64,000 nt of DNA from Metarhizium brunneum. Its lineage: Eukaryota; Ascomycota; Sordariomycetes; Hypocreales; Clavicipitaceae. Position numbers and translations under genes: made by a program. The stretch is from NCBI RefSeq assembly GCF_013426205.1, contig NC_089426.1, positions 1 to 64,000 on the forward strand, written 5' to 3'. Under the pieces are notes generated by a model. The model did not search any database. It had not been told where the DNA came from and saw only the letters and a program-made list of their open reading frames with translations. Positions 10,072 to 22,965 of this stretch are shown here, in pieces (the stretch's first letter is position 1; every line of letters starts with the position of its first letter).

Positions 10072-13000
10072 CTAAGAATAAATATCGAGGGGTCCAACAA
10101 TCACATCCATCATGGATGTCCTGGTGAGCTGGGCGACTTCTTCAATGCGGAAGATATTTTCATCGGGAACTTAAAGATGAGTGGAAAGGTATGTCCGCTC
10201 TGTATCCGAGTCCACGGTAACATATAGAATAGCCTGAAGCTGCCTGGCCAAGCGTATCGCCATTTGCCCCATAGGCTTCATACCCTTATAAATTAAAATC
10301 GATTCGCCTTCTTGTATCATGGTAAGCCAGCCAAACTGCACTTGCTATGGAGCATGCCGCCGGAATTGTTAAATGCTGGGGAATAGTTACAACAGCGGCA
10401 GACTTGACACGGATTGCAGTTGCTGCTGGTTTTGGTGCCGAAATAAGACACACGCGGTCCCCGGGTTGGAAGTCAGATGCAGATCCAGCTTGTTGGATCA
10501 GACCAGCACACTCTGTTCCCAAGTCGTGGCCGAATAGTTTCCCCTCTGCCATTATAAAATCTCTATCCATGAGACCAATGGCCTTGACTTGGACCAAGAC
10601 CTCATCATCTTGTAGGGGTAGTTTGCTCCACTCTTCCTCACTCTCTACCCAGCCCATTATGGCAACCTGGCCATGCCGGTACATCCTGATTTTTAGTCCT
10701 GGTGTGGCGCTGACTTGGACATTACGCCTGTAGCGTGGAACAATGTTGTCTGCGATTGTATGATTCATAGTGCAATTCTCGCAGACACGGCTGATTTGGA
10801 GCATATTGTCAGCGGATATATACTTCATTTCTGTGTCTACTGGTTTTTCAAGAATCCTTAACCTTTTCCCCAGTAGCGTCACTAGCTCTGAGGTTTTCTG
10901 CGCATTGCGGTCCCAACCATCGAGATATATAGTGTCGCAAATTTATTGTCCAGGTCTTCAGACATTAACACTCGGCCGAGTCCGTCTGCGAGGGCATGGC
11001 TAGGCTCTGCTCTGCTCCAAGTGGGATTCCTCATTACCCAAAGAACATGCTTGTTCTGCACTAGCGTCGACCTCAGGTTCATGTAGTCTGGCTCAGATAT
11101 GCCATCCAGGAAAACGGAATCGACTTCTAGCAGCGACACGACTAGGTCAAATGTTTTGCCATTGCTTTGCATTAGACCCGGAATCTTGTGTTCTTGTATG
11201 ACCGAGCTGAATGCCGCCAGCATGGCGTCCGCAATCATATTTTGCGTTTTCGAGCCCCCGTCCATGATTATTCCAACCTCTGGTGAAGTACAGAGTGTTA
11301 TGTGAATATTGGCCACAGGGGCGATAGCAGTTGCAACCATGATGCTACTAAACCGAGTCTGAGTTTCTTCCTGTCTCGTAATCTCAATATTAACTTCAGA
11401 AAACTGTATTCTTCTAAGGAACAAGTCCTATTGTTCTACCGAGAGGCAGGGACTGTGCAAAGATCGCTCTTCGTGATCCAATGGACTCCACCAACCCTTC
11501 AACAGGCCAAAAGCGAATGCAATGAGGGCATCTGGCTTTGTCGTCTCAAAGAGCAACAGCTTTCCGCTAGGCATGAGAAGCTTTCGGACGTTGGTCAAAG
11601 ATTCGTGGAGAATGTCGGTGGCGTGCAGCACATGCGACGCTACGACAAGATCATAACTTGCTGCAACAAAGGACTGCGATATTAGATCTTTGGAGATGTT
11701 GCGGATGGTAAATGCCATCTTGCTGGAGTAGCCTTGGAACTTTATACTCGCTTGGCTGAGAAATGCCGGCGAGATATCGGTATAGTCGTACCGCTCCCAT
11801 TTCTTCACGCCGTCGCCGCTCATTGTCTCAAGCAACGGCAAGGTCTGCCGGCCTGTGCCAGCTCCAACCTCTAGTATCTTTATTGAAGGATTCTTGAAGC
11901 ATAGCAAGTAAAAATATGTGGAAGCAGCGTGAGAATGGTGCTTGCTTGCTAGGACATCTCCGTAGTACTGCTCCGCGAGACCATGTTGGAAAATGACCTC
12001 TACAGGATCAATTTCGCCGTTTAGGACCTTCAAGAGGTTGTGACCAATATGAATGAAGAATGCGCCTTCTAAACTTTGTTCCTTAACACTCCAGGATAGT
12101 ATTGCGCGTGCTTGGGCTTGCAATGATGGTTTGAACGTCGTTTAAACTCACCGGTAATTCTCCTCTACAAGCTTTTGCCTCTAATACCTTATCCAGCCCA
12201 GAAACGACTGCAGATGTGGTTCAAGTCTGGCTGGCGGTAACTCGTCATCGACATACTCGGTGGCCTCCTCGACAAATGCCATAATAGCCAGTGTCATATC
12301 TCGATGACCCTCTACAGCGTCGTGGCCTTGAGGCGGCCTATCGTGAATACAATGCCTCAATATTTGTTCCTGATCCATCAATTCCAGGTCGGGTTTCCAA
12401 ATTATCCGAGTACACAAGTGGCGAGGCTTAGTGGGCTTATTGCCGGAGACTACATTGTTGTCATCAACGAATGTTGTTTGTAATCCCTCCAAATACACGA
12501 GCGGAGTGTTTGAACCATTCGCGGTGCCAACAACATCTGCCGATGCACCACGATGTCCTCGAAGTCTGCACTCGCCTCGGACACACATCTCGCCGCTTCG
12601 TAAACTCTCATTGCGACAATCTATCCATATGCTGTCGACACGCACGGGAACCATGGTCGGAAGATCGAGCGCAACTTGGAAGAGGCTGGCACGACTATTT
12701 GCACAAGCCCATCCAGTGTGGAAGGATGTATGGTGTAAGGCGGACCCAACGATTCAGGGTTCACAGACTCCCAGATTTCCGTATTAAGCTGGGCGATGAC
12801 TTGGCCTGTTTTGCCGAGCTGCAGTTGTCTGAGGCCTTGAAATGCCGGGCCATAAGTGACTGATGATGCACCAGTTACGTTGTAAGGATCCATCTCAACT
12901 CCCTAGCAAGATGATGAGATTCTTTGGAACCAATCATTCGAATTCCATGGGCCAATGCAGATAATTTGGTCACGCCCCTTGGCATCAACGACGGCGCCAA

Positions 13001-13440
13001 TCAGCCCACTCGCGCACTCCAAATAACTTCCATTTTCGTAAACGAAAATACGAAACTGTAATAATACACTATTTCCACTAACGAGATTTGGGGAAGAAAT
13101 AGTGAGTTGTGTTTCAACTTGTTCTGCTCCCTGGATGAACCGGATCGGATGCAAGCATGCCACTTCTTGAAGCCAAATACCCTTTACAGCCACGGATCTC
13201 TCAACTAATTGCTTGAGGGATTCCACGGCCATGACGACATACCCGGCGCCCGGGAAAACAGTCTCACCAGCTATTTTATGGTCTCTCAACCACGGCATCT
13301 CGCCGAGTCTCAAGATATGCCGCCACTGGGCCACCTGCGGGTTCCAGTCTATGCTCCTCACACCAAGCAAGTCATGGCGCCGCGCCGATTGAGAACGAAA
13401 GTTGTGGCTGAGTAGGCTCTCCTTCGAGTACAGTATGGAA
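10072..13440 (-). pseudogene. Truncated, frameshifted highly reducing PKS (DH-MT-ER)
   Basis: Reading the minus strand gives DH first (around 13440-12180; RHDLLGV, then LGEMPWLRDHKIAGETVFPGAGYV with the catalytic HxxxGxxxxP), then a C-methyltransferase (12123-11428; ILEVGAGTGRQTLPLLE). A linker or pseudo-KR region follows (11424-10882), then the start of an enoylreductase (10882-10072; GTECAGLIQQAGSASDFQPGDRV, continuing in another frame as ILIYKGMKPMGQMAIRLARQ). This is the inner order of fungal reducing PKSs. Ketosynthase and acyltransferase are missing upstream, and the catalytic ketoreductase and ACP are missing downstream. Stops and frame changes separate the pieces. It cannot encode a working synthase. 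Confidence 0.9.
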
Positions 13441-13549
13441 ATATGGTGAGGACAGGTATGTCATACTTAAAAATAATATTTCGCACTCGTTTTTTTTATC
13501 CCGAGAGCAGCACGCAATGTATGACTGGTACCAACTTGCAAATTCACAG

Positions 13550-14915
13550 GTCCGAGTGAGGCCACCGTGTTTGGGTTAGAGGCGTATACACAAGTCCACA
13601 GGCCGGAATCCAAGTGTGGAAAAGCAGCCTATTACGACATCGTTCAACCAATGGTATCTCTAGATTCCACAAGAGACGAAAAGATTCACGCCTACCGGCG
13701 GAAAATATGGGGTCAAGCTTTTAGCGTTAAATGTAAGCTGTTCACCCTGCTTCCCTATAGAGCTATAGAGAAAATAACCGACGTTTTTACCAGCATTAGA
13801 AAAAGCAGAGCCGTTAATCTATTCGAAAGCCATAGAGATTGTAAATCAATTTCGGAATCGTCAACATGAAAGCATCAATATTTCCTCTTGGCTCGAGTAT
13901 TATACATTCGACGTAATGGGTTTATTTGGTCTAAGTATAGACTTTAGAAACCTCACTGAAGGAGAACATCCTGTTTTGCGATTATATTATTCGGCACACT
14001 ACCTTCTGGGTCCGTTGGCAGCAGTGCCGTGGCTCAAGCATCTATTAATGGGTGTCCCATTCATCGAAAGAACAAAGTACTACAAGCAGTTTTTTTCCTG
14101 GGCACACGCCGAGTTGGAGAGGAATATCAAGGTTTACAATCCGGGATCTAGTAGAGATGCCATATAATGCTAACACTTATGGAAATAGAATAACCAGAAT
14201 AAGCGTCAAAATATTATTGGCCATGGTCTTAGCGCAGCCCAGGAAGCCGGGGGAGTCGAGCAAAACTGGCGATATGTCTTGGGAGATTTTGTACTTGTTA
14301 TTATCGCGGGCAGGTACGTTGCTTTTGTCGGCCAATTCCCCTTTTAGTAATATAGTTTGATTTTATTTAGTGATCCTGTCCGCCAAGTTCTGATAAACAT
14401 GATGTACTACTTGATTCAAAATCCCGAGTACCTTGCTCTTATTCGAGAATTCTTGGCGAATATCGACATCAGAGAGAGGTGAGATATATATGGGGACGAA
14501 GAAAAAAATGGAAAGAAAAGGCTAAATAGAAAGAGGAATAAGTTCTAATCATAATCTAGATCCACGGTACTTTATTCAACCGGAGAAATGGATTCCTGAG
14601 CGATTCACCACGCAACCGAATTTAATATTGAATAAAAACGCGTTTGTTCCATGGGCAATTGGTCAGCACCACCCTGTCTAAAACAAATATAACATGACTG
14701 CGGGCACTAAAATTATATAGGCAAAAAAGTCTTGCCTTGGCAAGAATTTGAGTTTAATGGAAATTCAGGTTTTAGCGGCGATGATGGTCACGGAATTTGA
14801 CTTTGCTTTCGCCGCTGGTGAGGATGGCTCCAGAATGTTTACGGGAGCAACTGATTTCTTTACAACCACACCCGGACCACTTCAATTAGTACTTAAGCGT
14901 CGTAATATATCTTGA
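13550..14915 (+). pseudogene. Cytochrome P450 pseudogene, N-terminus missing
   Basis: Homology resumes at a typical P450 segment (GPSEATVFGLEAY, then SKCGKAAYYD, HAYRRKIWGQAFS). It continues through DVMGLFGLSIDF and YVLGDFVLVIIAG, then WIPERF, and ends in KKSCLGKNLSLMEIQ with the haem-ligand cysteine, followed by a stop at 14913. These blocks lie in different frames. Some breaks are introns, such as the one before the haem region, but at least one is a frameshift: after the best splice, an extra A in the run near 14726 prevents joining to the haem motif. About 100 N-terminal residues including the membrane anchor are absent. It faces the broken PKS head to head. Confidence 0.85.
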
Positions 14916-15348
14916 GGGTATCGGATATTCAAGGCCTCCATTAGAGATTCTCCAAGTACCAGACCCCATGTCGCCGTAGCGCTCCGATCATGATCCGTCT
15001 GGTTATCTGCTTGATGCCACCAGACACTATTCGGGCGCTCCGATGCTCCGCCACCCTCGCTGTGCAGCCTTCAAATGATGGAGCACACATGCACCCTCAG
15101 GAAACATGCCGAGGTTTGTCAACTTTTACCAGCCAGTGACCGTTTGCGAATGCCGGACACAGTAAGCACACTCTATAAGAAAGGACCGAGAAATAAACTC
15201 TTGAGCTGCATGGTGAGATTTGTACAACTTTGGCAAATCGGTCAACAGAAAAATGAAAAGGAGGAAAAATTGTCAGAAACCACGGACGTAACAGCTACCG
15301 AACACAGCAACTTGCCAGTATTAAGCTACAACAAGGGTAAATACAAGT
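14916..15348. other. Intergenic region between P450 relic and NRPS 3' end
   Basis: A 130-codon plus-strand frame at 15075-15467 runs into the NRPS exon on the other strand and shows no domain. Nothing supported. Confidence 0.5.
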
Positions 15349-18300
15349 TTACAACTCGGCCAACTTGGCGCCAAAATATTTACTTCCGTCGTCGCTCGGG
15401 TGTTGTTGGCTCAGCGTGGCCTGCCGCATTTTGTCTTCAATTCCTGCTCTGTCCAACTGTTGTGTGAGCCCATCAATGGCCGCTATCACCCTGGATTGAA
15501 TATAACTAGCCTCAGTCTCACTGTACAACAGGGTGTCATATTCCATTCTTAGCATCGCGGTGTCGCTGTTGAGAGCTAGGAACTCAAACATGATTTTGAA
15601 TTTGGCGCCTTCGCACCATGTGTACAATGGCTGAGTCCCGTCGATGGAAAGCGGTTCCCGTCCACGGTTATCATGAAACGTCACCATTGCTTCGATGAAA
15701 GGAACGTTTGGGTGATCCGACACGACAGCATGCTGTTTGAGGAGTTCGTTCCAGGGCATAGAGTGAGAAAGGGCCTGTTGGCTTGCCGTAGCCACTCTCT
15801 TGCAAAACGCCAGAGTCCAGGGGTCCTCTTGACTATTGCTTCGATAGATTAAATCTGCTTTACTTGACCAAGGGTCGTCAACACGTATTACCAACGGCTC
15901 TAGGAAAAGGCCAACAGTGTCAAAGTCTTCCACGCCACGATTAAGATACGGCGAACCAAGGACGGCAGACCTGCCATCAGGGCCGCCATGTCGGATTGCA
16001 AGCGCAACTGCTGCCAAAGAAAGTTGGTGTAGTGTAATACCGTGTTTCGTAGAAAGATGAACCATGGCCCGGAAAGTCTCTGGCAGTATTTTGCAAACCC
16101 GAGACTTTCCACCGTAGTTAAGGCGGGTTGGTGCACAGTAAGGGAGTAAATCTGAAAGATGGCCCCAGAAATCAATGTTGTCTTGAGAAATATCGCGGCT
16201 CCACTGACTTGTCTGGCCATAGTCCCTCGGCACGGTGTCAGGACTCTTGCCATTCCAATAGATCTGAACATCCGAGAGAATGACGTTCAAAGCTGTAAGG
16301 TCCAAAACAATGTGCGACGCCACTAGGACAAGGGCGGTCGGTGAAATAAATACGCGTATGGGAAGCTCCTCATGCAACTTGAATTCTCGGTTGACCTCCT
16401 GCCGAATACTAATGTTATTTGTGAGAATCACTCGGGGTGGCGTTTTGGAATGCACCCGATTGTGATCATTTGGAAAAATAGAGCTCAAGATGGCATGGCG
16501 TGCTAGCACCTTGTTCCACGCCCGCTCCAACCGCTTGATGTCTAAATCCTGGCTCAAGGCACAGACAAAATTCACGTTAAATGAGGAAGAACCTTTGTCC
16601 AGTTTACACTTTTGAAGCCATTCTTGTTCGATCGGAGATAAAGTGCTGTGGCCTAAAACTGAGCCAGTGTTTGGCCCAGACTCGCCCACCTGACGGTCAA
16701 TATGGGAAGCGGAGAGCAGAGCGACCTGATCGCCTAGACGGGGGCGTTTGATGACATCGAGCAACGGTATCCTCTCTTGTCCAATGGTAGACAGGAAAGA
16801 AGTCAATTTCTGCTGAAGGATTGAATCACCACCCAACTCTACGAAATTTGAATCATAATTGAGAGAGTAGTTGCTATCCAGACATAGCAAAGACCGCCAT
16901 GCAGCTTCGATTTGGCCGCCGACGCCAGTGAGTTGCCCAGTAGGCCTTGACCCAGCGACTAGTTGACCGTTGGCGGAATGTGAAGCAGGGGACCTAAACC
17001 TTTTAACCTGGTCGCCGAAAGTTATATTTTTCATCACGTCGGCTAGAGTGACTCGCGTGTTGAGAGCGGAGGATAGGCGACTGGACAGGGCGATTTGTTC
17101 AAGAGAGTGACCGCCGAGCTCCAGAAAGCTTGAATCTTCATTTAACGTCTGACCATCGTCCAGATTCAGGACGCTTCGCCAAACAGAAGCAATTTTAGTT
17201 CTCACGTGGTCTATGGCGATTGATGGCGACACAGAGGGATCAGGGGACGGTGCCTCTGCCTCTTCCCAAGAGAATGCTGTTGAAATCGCCTTGTAGTCCA
17301 GTTTACCCGCATTGCCCAGCGGGAACTTTTCAACGGCTTTGATGAGTCTAGGCAGCGCCTGTGGCGGAAGCACCTTTTTGATCGCCTCCTCAAACAAGGC
17401 GATATCTGTGATTTCAGGCTGTATCATTGCCACGAGTATATCCTCCTTGCGAGCAAGGGCTACCGAGGTGGCATTAGAGGCTTTAACCATTCTGATTTCG
17501 AGATCGTCCAGGTCAAGACGGAAGCCTCGCAGCTTAATCTGTCTATCGGACCGTCCCAGAAGACAAATCTCTCCTGACTGATTCCAGTAACCACGATCTT
17601 GAGTTCGGTACATTGTTTGATTCGTCTCGGGGCAAATTGTGTCTTTTAAAAAGTTTCTTGCTGTCTCTTTTGGCCGTTTAATGTATCCCCGCGAGACCTG
17701 CACCCCCGCTGTATAGAGTTCACCAATAACTCCAGGAGGAAGCGGGCATTGGTGCTGGTCCAAGATGTAGATTCGCGTTGATTGCACAGGGCATCCAATG
17801 GTCACCTTCTCTCCGCACACTAGCCTTTTACAAGTCGAACCACAACTGGACTCTGTTGGGCCGTAGAGATTGAAGGCGGGCATCACGGCAGACCACGCAT
17901 CGCAAACAGCTTGTGGAAGATGCTCCCCGACCAGGTAAATCTGTTTTCAATATCAGCACTGGGGATAGACTAAAGTTAACAGGCTTGTGTTGACATACGG
18001 CCTCGAGATTTTCGTAGTCGCGAGGGTTCAATAGTTTCGCGACTGACGGGGTTATCATGGCAACATCAGCTTTCTGCAAATTACTCAATACGTCGGCTGT
18101 CTCGCTGAGTAAAATGGTTCCACCATAAGACAAGCTGGAAAATATCTCGTGTATGCTTCCATCGAAAGCCGGAGACATGATTTGGGCTACTTTGAGATGT
18201 GGCCGCATGCGAAGACGAGCGTCGTAGTCTTTCTGAAAGGCCACAATCCCCTCATGAGTGCATGCAACTCCTTTGGGCAGGCCAGAAGAGCCAGAGGTAA

Positions 18301-20698
18301 AGCAAAGGTATGCTGTATCCTTCTTAGATGCGGTGGGTCTTTGTGAGAGAGTGGACACATCGGAGGGGTTTGCCGCGCGATGTAGAAGCTCCTCCACAGA
18401 ATAGCAGAGACGCGTTGACTGTGGTTTCTTGTCTTTGCATACGTCCCAGGTGGACAGAAACAGTCCGCTTCCGGAGGTTTGAAAATAGGTATCCCTCAGC
18501 TCTGCAGGTATGGCCGGATCCAAAGGACAATACACTGCCCGAGCCCTGAGGACTGCATAGATGGCAATGATCCAGTTGATGGAGCGATCAGCGTGGACGC
18601 ATACGACGTCACCTGGAGATACCGTCTTGCACAAGCTGGACGCCACCTTTGTGGCTGCCTCGTCAAGTTGAGCATAGGTAATTGAGCTGTCCCCTCTGAT
18701 GACGGCGGGAGCGCTCGGAATGCTTTCAAGACGATCATCAAAGAGGCTCGTCAGTGTTTCTTCCCCTTGACACCGACTTTGGGTTGATGAACAGTTGCCG
18801 TTCAACATGATTTCCTTCCACATGCCGGGTGGGAGAGGGCGCCTGAAATACTCATTTAATAGAATTGTTTCGGACCCTATAAGAGCACCGATAGCGTGAG
18901 TGTACATTTGACCCAGCTTGTCAATGTCTGAATGGTCATAAAGTTTCTTGTCGTAGTTGATCTGGATTCTGTCCTTTGGACCAAGAAACAAATTTACGGG
19001 GATGCTCGACTGCAGTCTAGTATAACAGGATTCAGTTTGAAACTTTGGATCCGTATTGGCCTCGTAGTCATACTGCATGGCCAAGACCGATGTCATCGGG
19101 CAGCGCTCGTCGGGAACACTCCACTCATATTCCCGAAGCTTGGATAGGCGCTCAGCCGTGTAGTGAAGAAGGTCTCTCAGTGTTTTTCTCCGATCTAGAC
19201 ACAACAACAGCGGCAGGGTATTCATCATGGGGCCGACGGTATCTCGAATGGCGGGAACCGGGAGCGACCTATTGGCGAACAAGACGCCAAACATAACAGA
19301 GTCTGACCCGGTGTAAATGGAGAGAGTCAGTGCCCAGGCGGCGTAATATATAGAGCAGAGTGGCAAATCATTTGCTTGGGCGAATCGCAGGCTACCTTGC
19401 AGAGGTACGGAAAAGGTGGCAACACCTGACGACGGCGTGTCGCCATGATGCTGGTCCTGAGGCGGTGGCAGTAGTAGATCGTTGTTGACGGCCGTCATGC
19501 CCGTCAAGTACTCTCTCCAGAATCCTGTCGCTTGTTGCTGAAATACAGCCTGGTACATTTGCCAACCGCGGGCCAAGTCGGCGAAAGAATAGCCTTGGCT
19601 AATCTGGCCGCCATTCATCACCGTGTCAACCTTTTGCAGGAGCAAGTGCGCAGAGTATCCATCAACGAGAGCGTGATGGACGTGCCAGACAAGGACGCTC
19701 TTCTTCCCCACCAGGGTCACTACCTTGAATTCCGTCGCCGGATCCAGCATCCCCGGTGTGCTGGTGGACTGGAGCTCTTGCTCAAACTGTCCTTCGTCAT
19801 GGTGGATGCTCTCTGACCATGAGAAAAGGGCCATTCCGTCGTCCCAAAACATTTCGTCGTCGAAGACGGTGCGAAAAATAGGCTCCGACCGAATGACTTG
19901 TTGCCATGCCCGTTTCAAAGTGGCAACTAGGGCCGGCGAGTACAAATACTCTTGAAAATAGCTAATAACATTGTTACCCGGCCTTGCCCTAGTGTCCAGC
20001 ACGAGAGAAGATTGGAGAGACATCATCTTGCAAACACCGGCGTCGGTACGTCTGCTGCTTCTCTGATGCATTTGCATGCCTTGAGAGTCATGCGTCTTGA
20101 TTATACCGGGGTTGCCATGCGCACCATCTATGCCGTTGATTCCGTTGATGCCATTCGTGCCATTTGTGCTGGTCGTAGCCGAAGACAAGTTGTCAGGGGT
20201 AGCAGCGTCAAGACTCGGTGATGCGGATGCATCTCTGTCCCCAATGATGTGTCTATTTTCGGTCGTCCCCTCTGGTGTGAAAGTTTCCTCGTGGCCGGGA
20301 AGCCATGTTGCGCCTTTCAGTAGCTCAGAGATGGTTTGACTATTGAGGATGGACGACACGTTGATAGATACACCCTGCCTTTTGCAGGCAGCGGAGACAC
20401 GCAAGGCTGTAATGGAATCACCACCAGCTCGATGGAAGGTTGAGTTAGGGGTGATCTCGTGCTTGGATATCTTAAGGCCTTTGGAAAGCTCGGATAAGAT
20501 GATGTTATCCATGGTGGCACGACAGTGATCCATATCACGACCAGTTGCCTTCTGCAGGAGCCCAGGTGATGTGGCCAGAATAAGATGACTGGCTATCATG
20601 CAACTATATAACTTTGAGCACCTACGGTATATGATGTGATAGCAGATAGATATATGCACAGCACGGAGTCCTATAACTCCCGGAAGCAATGGGGTCAC
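15349..20698 (-). CDS. Nonribosomal peptide synthetase, T-C-A-T-T-C
   Basis: Two exons, 20698-17999 and 17940-15349, with a 58-bp phase-0 intron inside the A domain, give up to 1763 aa; Met34 (20599) or Met56 (20533) may be the true start. Domains: T1 about 63-128 (AGGDSI, Ser95); C1 225-620 with HHALVDG at 341-347; A 650-1126 with YLCFTSGSSGLPKG, FDGS, NLYGPTE, GELYTAGVQVSRGY, GRSDRQIKLRGFRLDL and NAGKLDYK; T2 1145-1213 (LGGHS); T3 1240-1310 (LGGDS); C2 1331-1763 with SHIVLDLTA in place of HHxxxDG. The A7 motif reads YRTQDR rather than YRTGDL. There is no first A domain, so T1 must be charged in trans or the gene is 5'-truncated. The pocket code read by eye is D-G-H-M-Y-V-L-C-G. The layout recalls two-residue, diketopiperazine-type synthetases such as those of epipolythiodioxopiperazines, by inference only. 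Confidence 0.88.
20123..20167 (-). repeat. Asn-Gly linker repeat in the NRPS
   Basis: Residues 178-192 of the NRPS read TNGTNGINGINGIDG, encoded by near-identical 9-base units. It lies in the low-complexity linker between the first carrier domain and the first condensation domain. It is a likely length-variable spacer without fold. Confidence 0.75.
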
Positions 20699-21299
20699 AA
20701 CACAGGATCTCCTGGCCTCCCACTGCGGGCCCTGATAATCTATCTTGCTCGGCTATACTGTGGCATGCGGTGGATATTTCATCTTCTACAGCAATACCTC
20801 GATAAAGAAATATTCGAATCAAAAGAGCCGAGCTTGGCAAGATAACACCACAACATCCCTAGCCGCCGACGACACAAAGGTACCAAATTCCCTTGCCATA
20901 ATGTAGATGCAATATCGTTAGCCGCGGTGGATCTGCAGATCAGTGCTCGGAGTGACCTCTGGTGATCCATGTCCCGTTCTCCGCCCGGATGCCTCGTACC
21001 GCCCGACGCCGACGTGCGGTCTTCAAGCCGGCCGGTGGCTGAGTCTCGGACCTGCATATGTAGGGCCGCCTGACGCCATGCCAAATAAAGAATAGCGACG
21101 CCGAAGACGCCAAGTCGGAGATGCCTCGTTCAGGCAGGACGTAAGAAACATGGCGGTATAGACATGGAGCATGGCTTCGGGGCAGAGCGTGATAACTCTC
21201 CACCAGCTCACGGAATACTTCCTCCAAGACTTTGGTTCTTGTTGAACACCCTCACAGCTGCCAATACAACCAGGCACTAGCACTGTCCCTACTATCATC
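20699..21299. promoter_or_regulatory. Divergent promoter of NRPS and O-methyltransferase
   Basis: The NRPS (minus) and the O-methyltransferase (plus) are transcribed away from this 600-bp interval, which suggests shared control. Minus-strand frames here were searched for a missing adenylation domain; none of its motifs was found. No specific transcription-factor site can be named. Confidence 0.5.
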
Positions 21300-22614
21300 A
21301 TGGCCATCGGAGACATCGAGACAGCGCTCACTGAGCTGAATGGCGCCCTGCGCACTGCCCTCAAGACTCTGGGCAGTGATTGTAGGCAAGAGTTGACGCA
21401 GAGCCTGCACAGCCCAGATGAACTCCCGGAAAAACACCTCTACGACTTGTCAACTGAGGCCGTTGATTTGCTGCAGGAAACTAAGCTGCTGCTCGAACCG
21501 CGAACAGTCATCCTTGCCGACCACTTTCTAGGTTTGTCCGCCTCCATCTCCTTACCTCCCTCCCCCAGCTGTTTTCCAAGACGTACTTAGCCATCCTGCA
21601 GGCTCGGCCAACTGCAAGTGCTTGAATGCTGCGGTCGAGCTGGACGTCCCCGACATCCTTCAGCAGCAGGGCGCGCTCACCGTCGCCCAACTCGCCCAAG
21701 CATGTGGCGCCCGCGAGGACAGGCTGAAACAGGTCATGCGGGTTCTGCAGAGCGCAGGAATTTTTTCCTATGAGCAGGATACTGCCGTCTACTCCAATAA
21801 CGAGTGCTCGACCCTGCTGCTCAAGGATCACTGGACCGGCTGGAGGAACTGGGTTGACCTTTACGGCAACGAGTTCTACGACATGGCGCGTGGGATCCCA
21901 GCCTCCTGCCGCCAGGGCGAGAAGCGAATGCCGTCTCAGATCAACTTTGACACCGACTTGGATATGTTCTCCTGGTTTGCGGCACAGGGATCGCTGGATC
22001 GTGTGCACAGGACGCTGGGCGGCGGCGCCATTGCACAAGCTCCGGGTATCCTCGCAGACTATCCCTGGGAGCAGGTCGCCGGTGGACTCATTGTCGACAT
22101 TGGCGGTGGCGGCGGCGGGCTGATTGCCATGTTGCTCCGGAAGTTCCCAAATCTGCGCGGTGGCATCGTTGATCGCCCCGAGGTTATCAACCAAGCAGTT
22201 GCCAATTTCTGTGACCCCGACGGCCTGTACCGAGACGTGGGAGACAGGGTCAGCACAGAAAACCTGCACGCTGGGGATTTCTTCAAGGAGATCCCCAGCT
22301 ATGAAGTGTATTGCATGAAATGGTGTCTCCATGACTGGAAGGACAATGATGTCGTCACTATTTTGAAGAACATTCGCAAAGCAATTATCCCTGGCCCAAA
22401 ATCAAGGCTTGTGCTGCTCGAGATTTTGCTGAAAAAGGGCCGATCCGGCCATTTGTCTCGCATGGCAGACCTGTCGGTGATGATGGCTGCAAATGGTCTG
22501 GAGAGAGAAGAATGGGAGTGGGATTCTCTTGCTGCGCAGAGCGGTTGGAAAATTGCCCACAAGTATGATTTGAGAAACGCTTGGCCCTGTGCCATGGAAT
22601 TGGTACCGGTTTAG
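21300..22614 (+). CDS. COMT-type O-methyltransferase
   Basis: Exons 21300-21531 and 21602-22614 (70-bp intron, GTTTGT...CTGCAG) give 414 aa. The N-terminal half carries the winged-helix dimerization segment (LDVPDILQQQGALTVAQLAQACG). The SAM-binding glycine loop is IVDIGGGGGG at residues 241-250. The catalytic histidine lies in WCLHDWKDND (His321), as in plant COMT and fungal OmtA/GliM-like enzymes. It would transfer a methyl group from SAM to a hydroxyl, probably on the neighbouring NRPS product, given the shared divergent promoter. All motifs are intact. Confidence 0.92.
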
Positions 22615-22965
22615 CTTGCAGAGTGTTAACTCGAGGACAAGTCTCGCATCCAATATCTGGTCATCGACGACCCTTGCCCCCCAGATAAATAGCAATTGAT
22701 ATACTAGCTGTCGCTATCGCCAGTGTCTTCAGCCTGCCTTTCTTCTCCTAATTTTCCCACCATTCGTAAAATGTCAAGTCACGGGCATATTATTCACATT
22801 GATGATTAGTTGCCATCGCAGGCTGTGCCGTGCCTTTTCCCCCAACTATTTTTCATTTTCTTACTTAAAAGCTAGAATATGACTGATAGCTCAATGATTC
22901 TCTTCTCTCCTCTCCCCTCACTCTCACATCGGAAAATTCACCGTGTTCCAGATTCACAGACGGGT
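22615..22965. other. Convergent intergenic region
   Basis: Short pyrimidine-rich spacer between the 3' ends of the O-methyltransferase and the P450. No gene or repeat seen. Confidence 0.6.

Noticed and set aside
20940..21227. Minus-strand frame considered as a decayed first adenylation domain of the NRPS
   Set aside because: None of the adenylation core motifs can be read in any minus-strand frame of 20699-21299.
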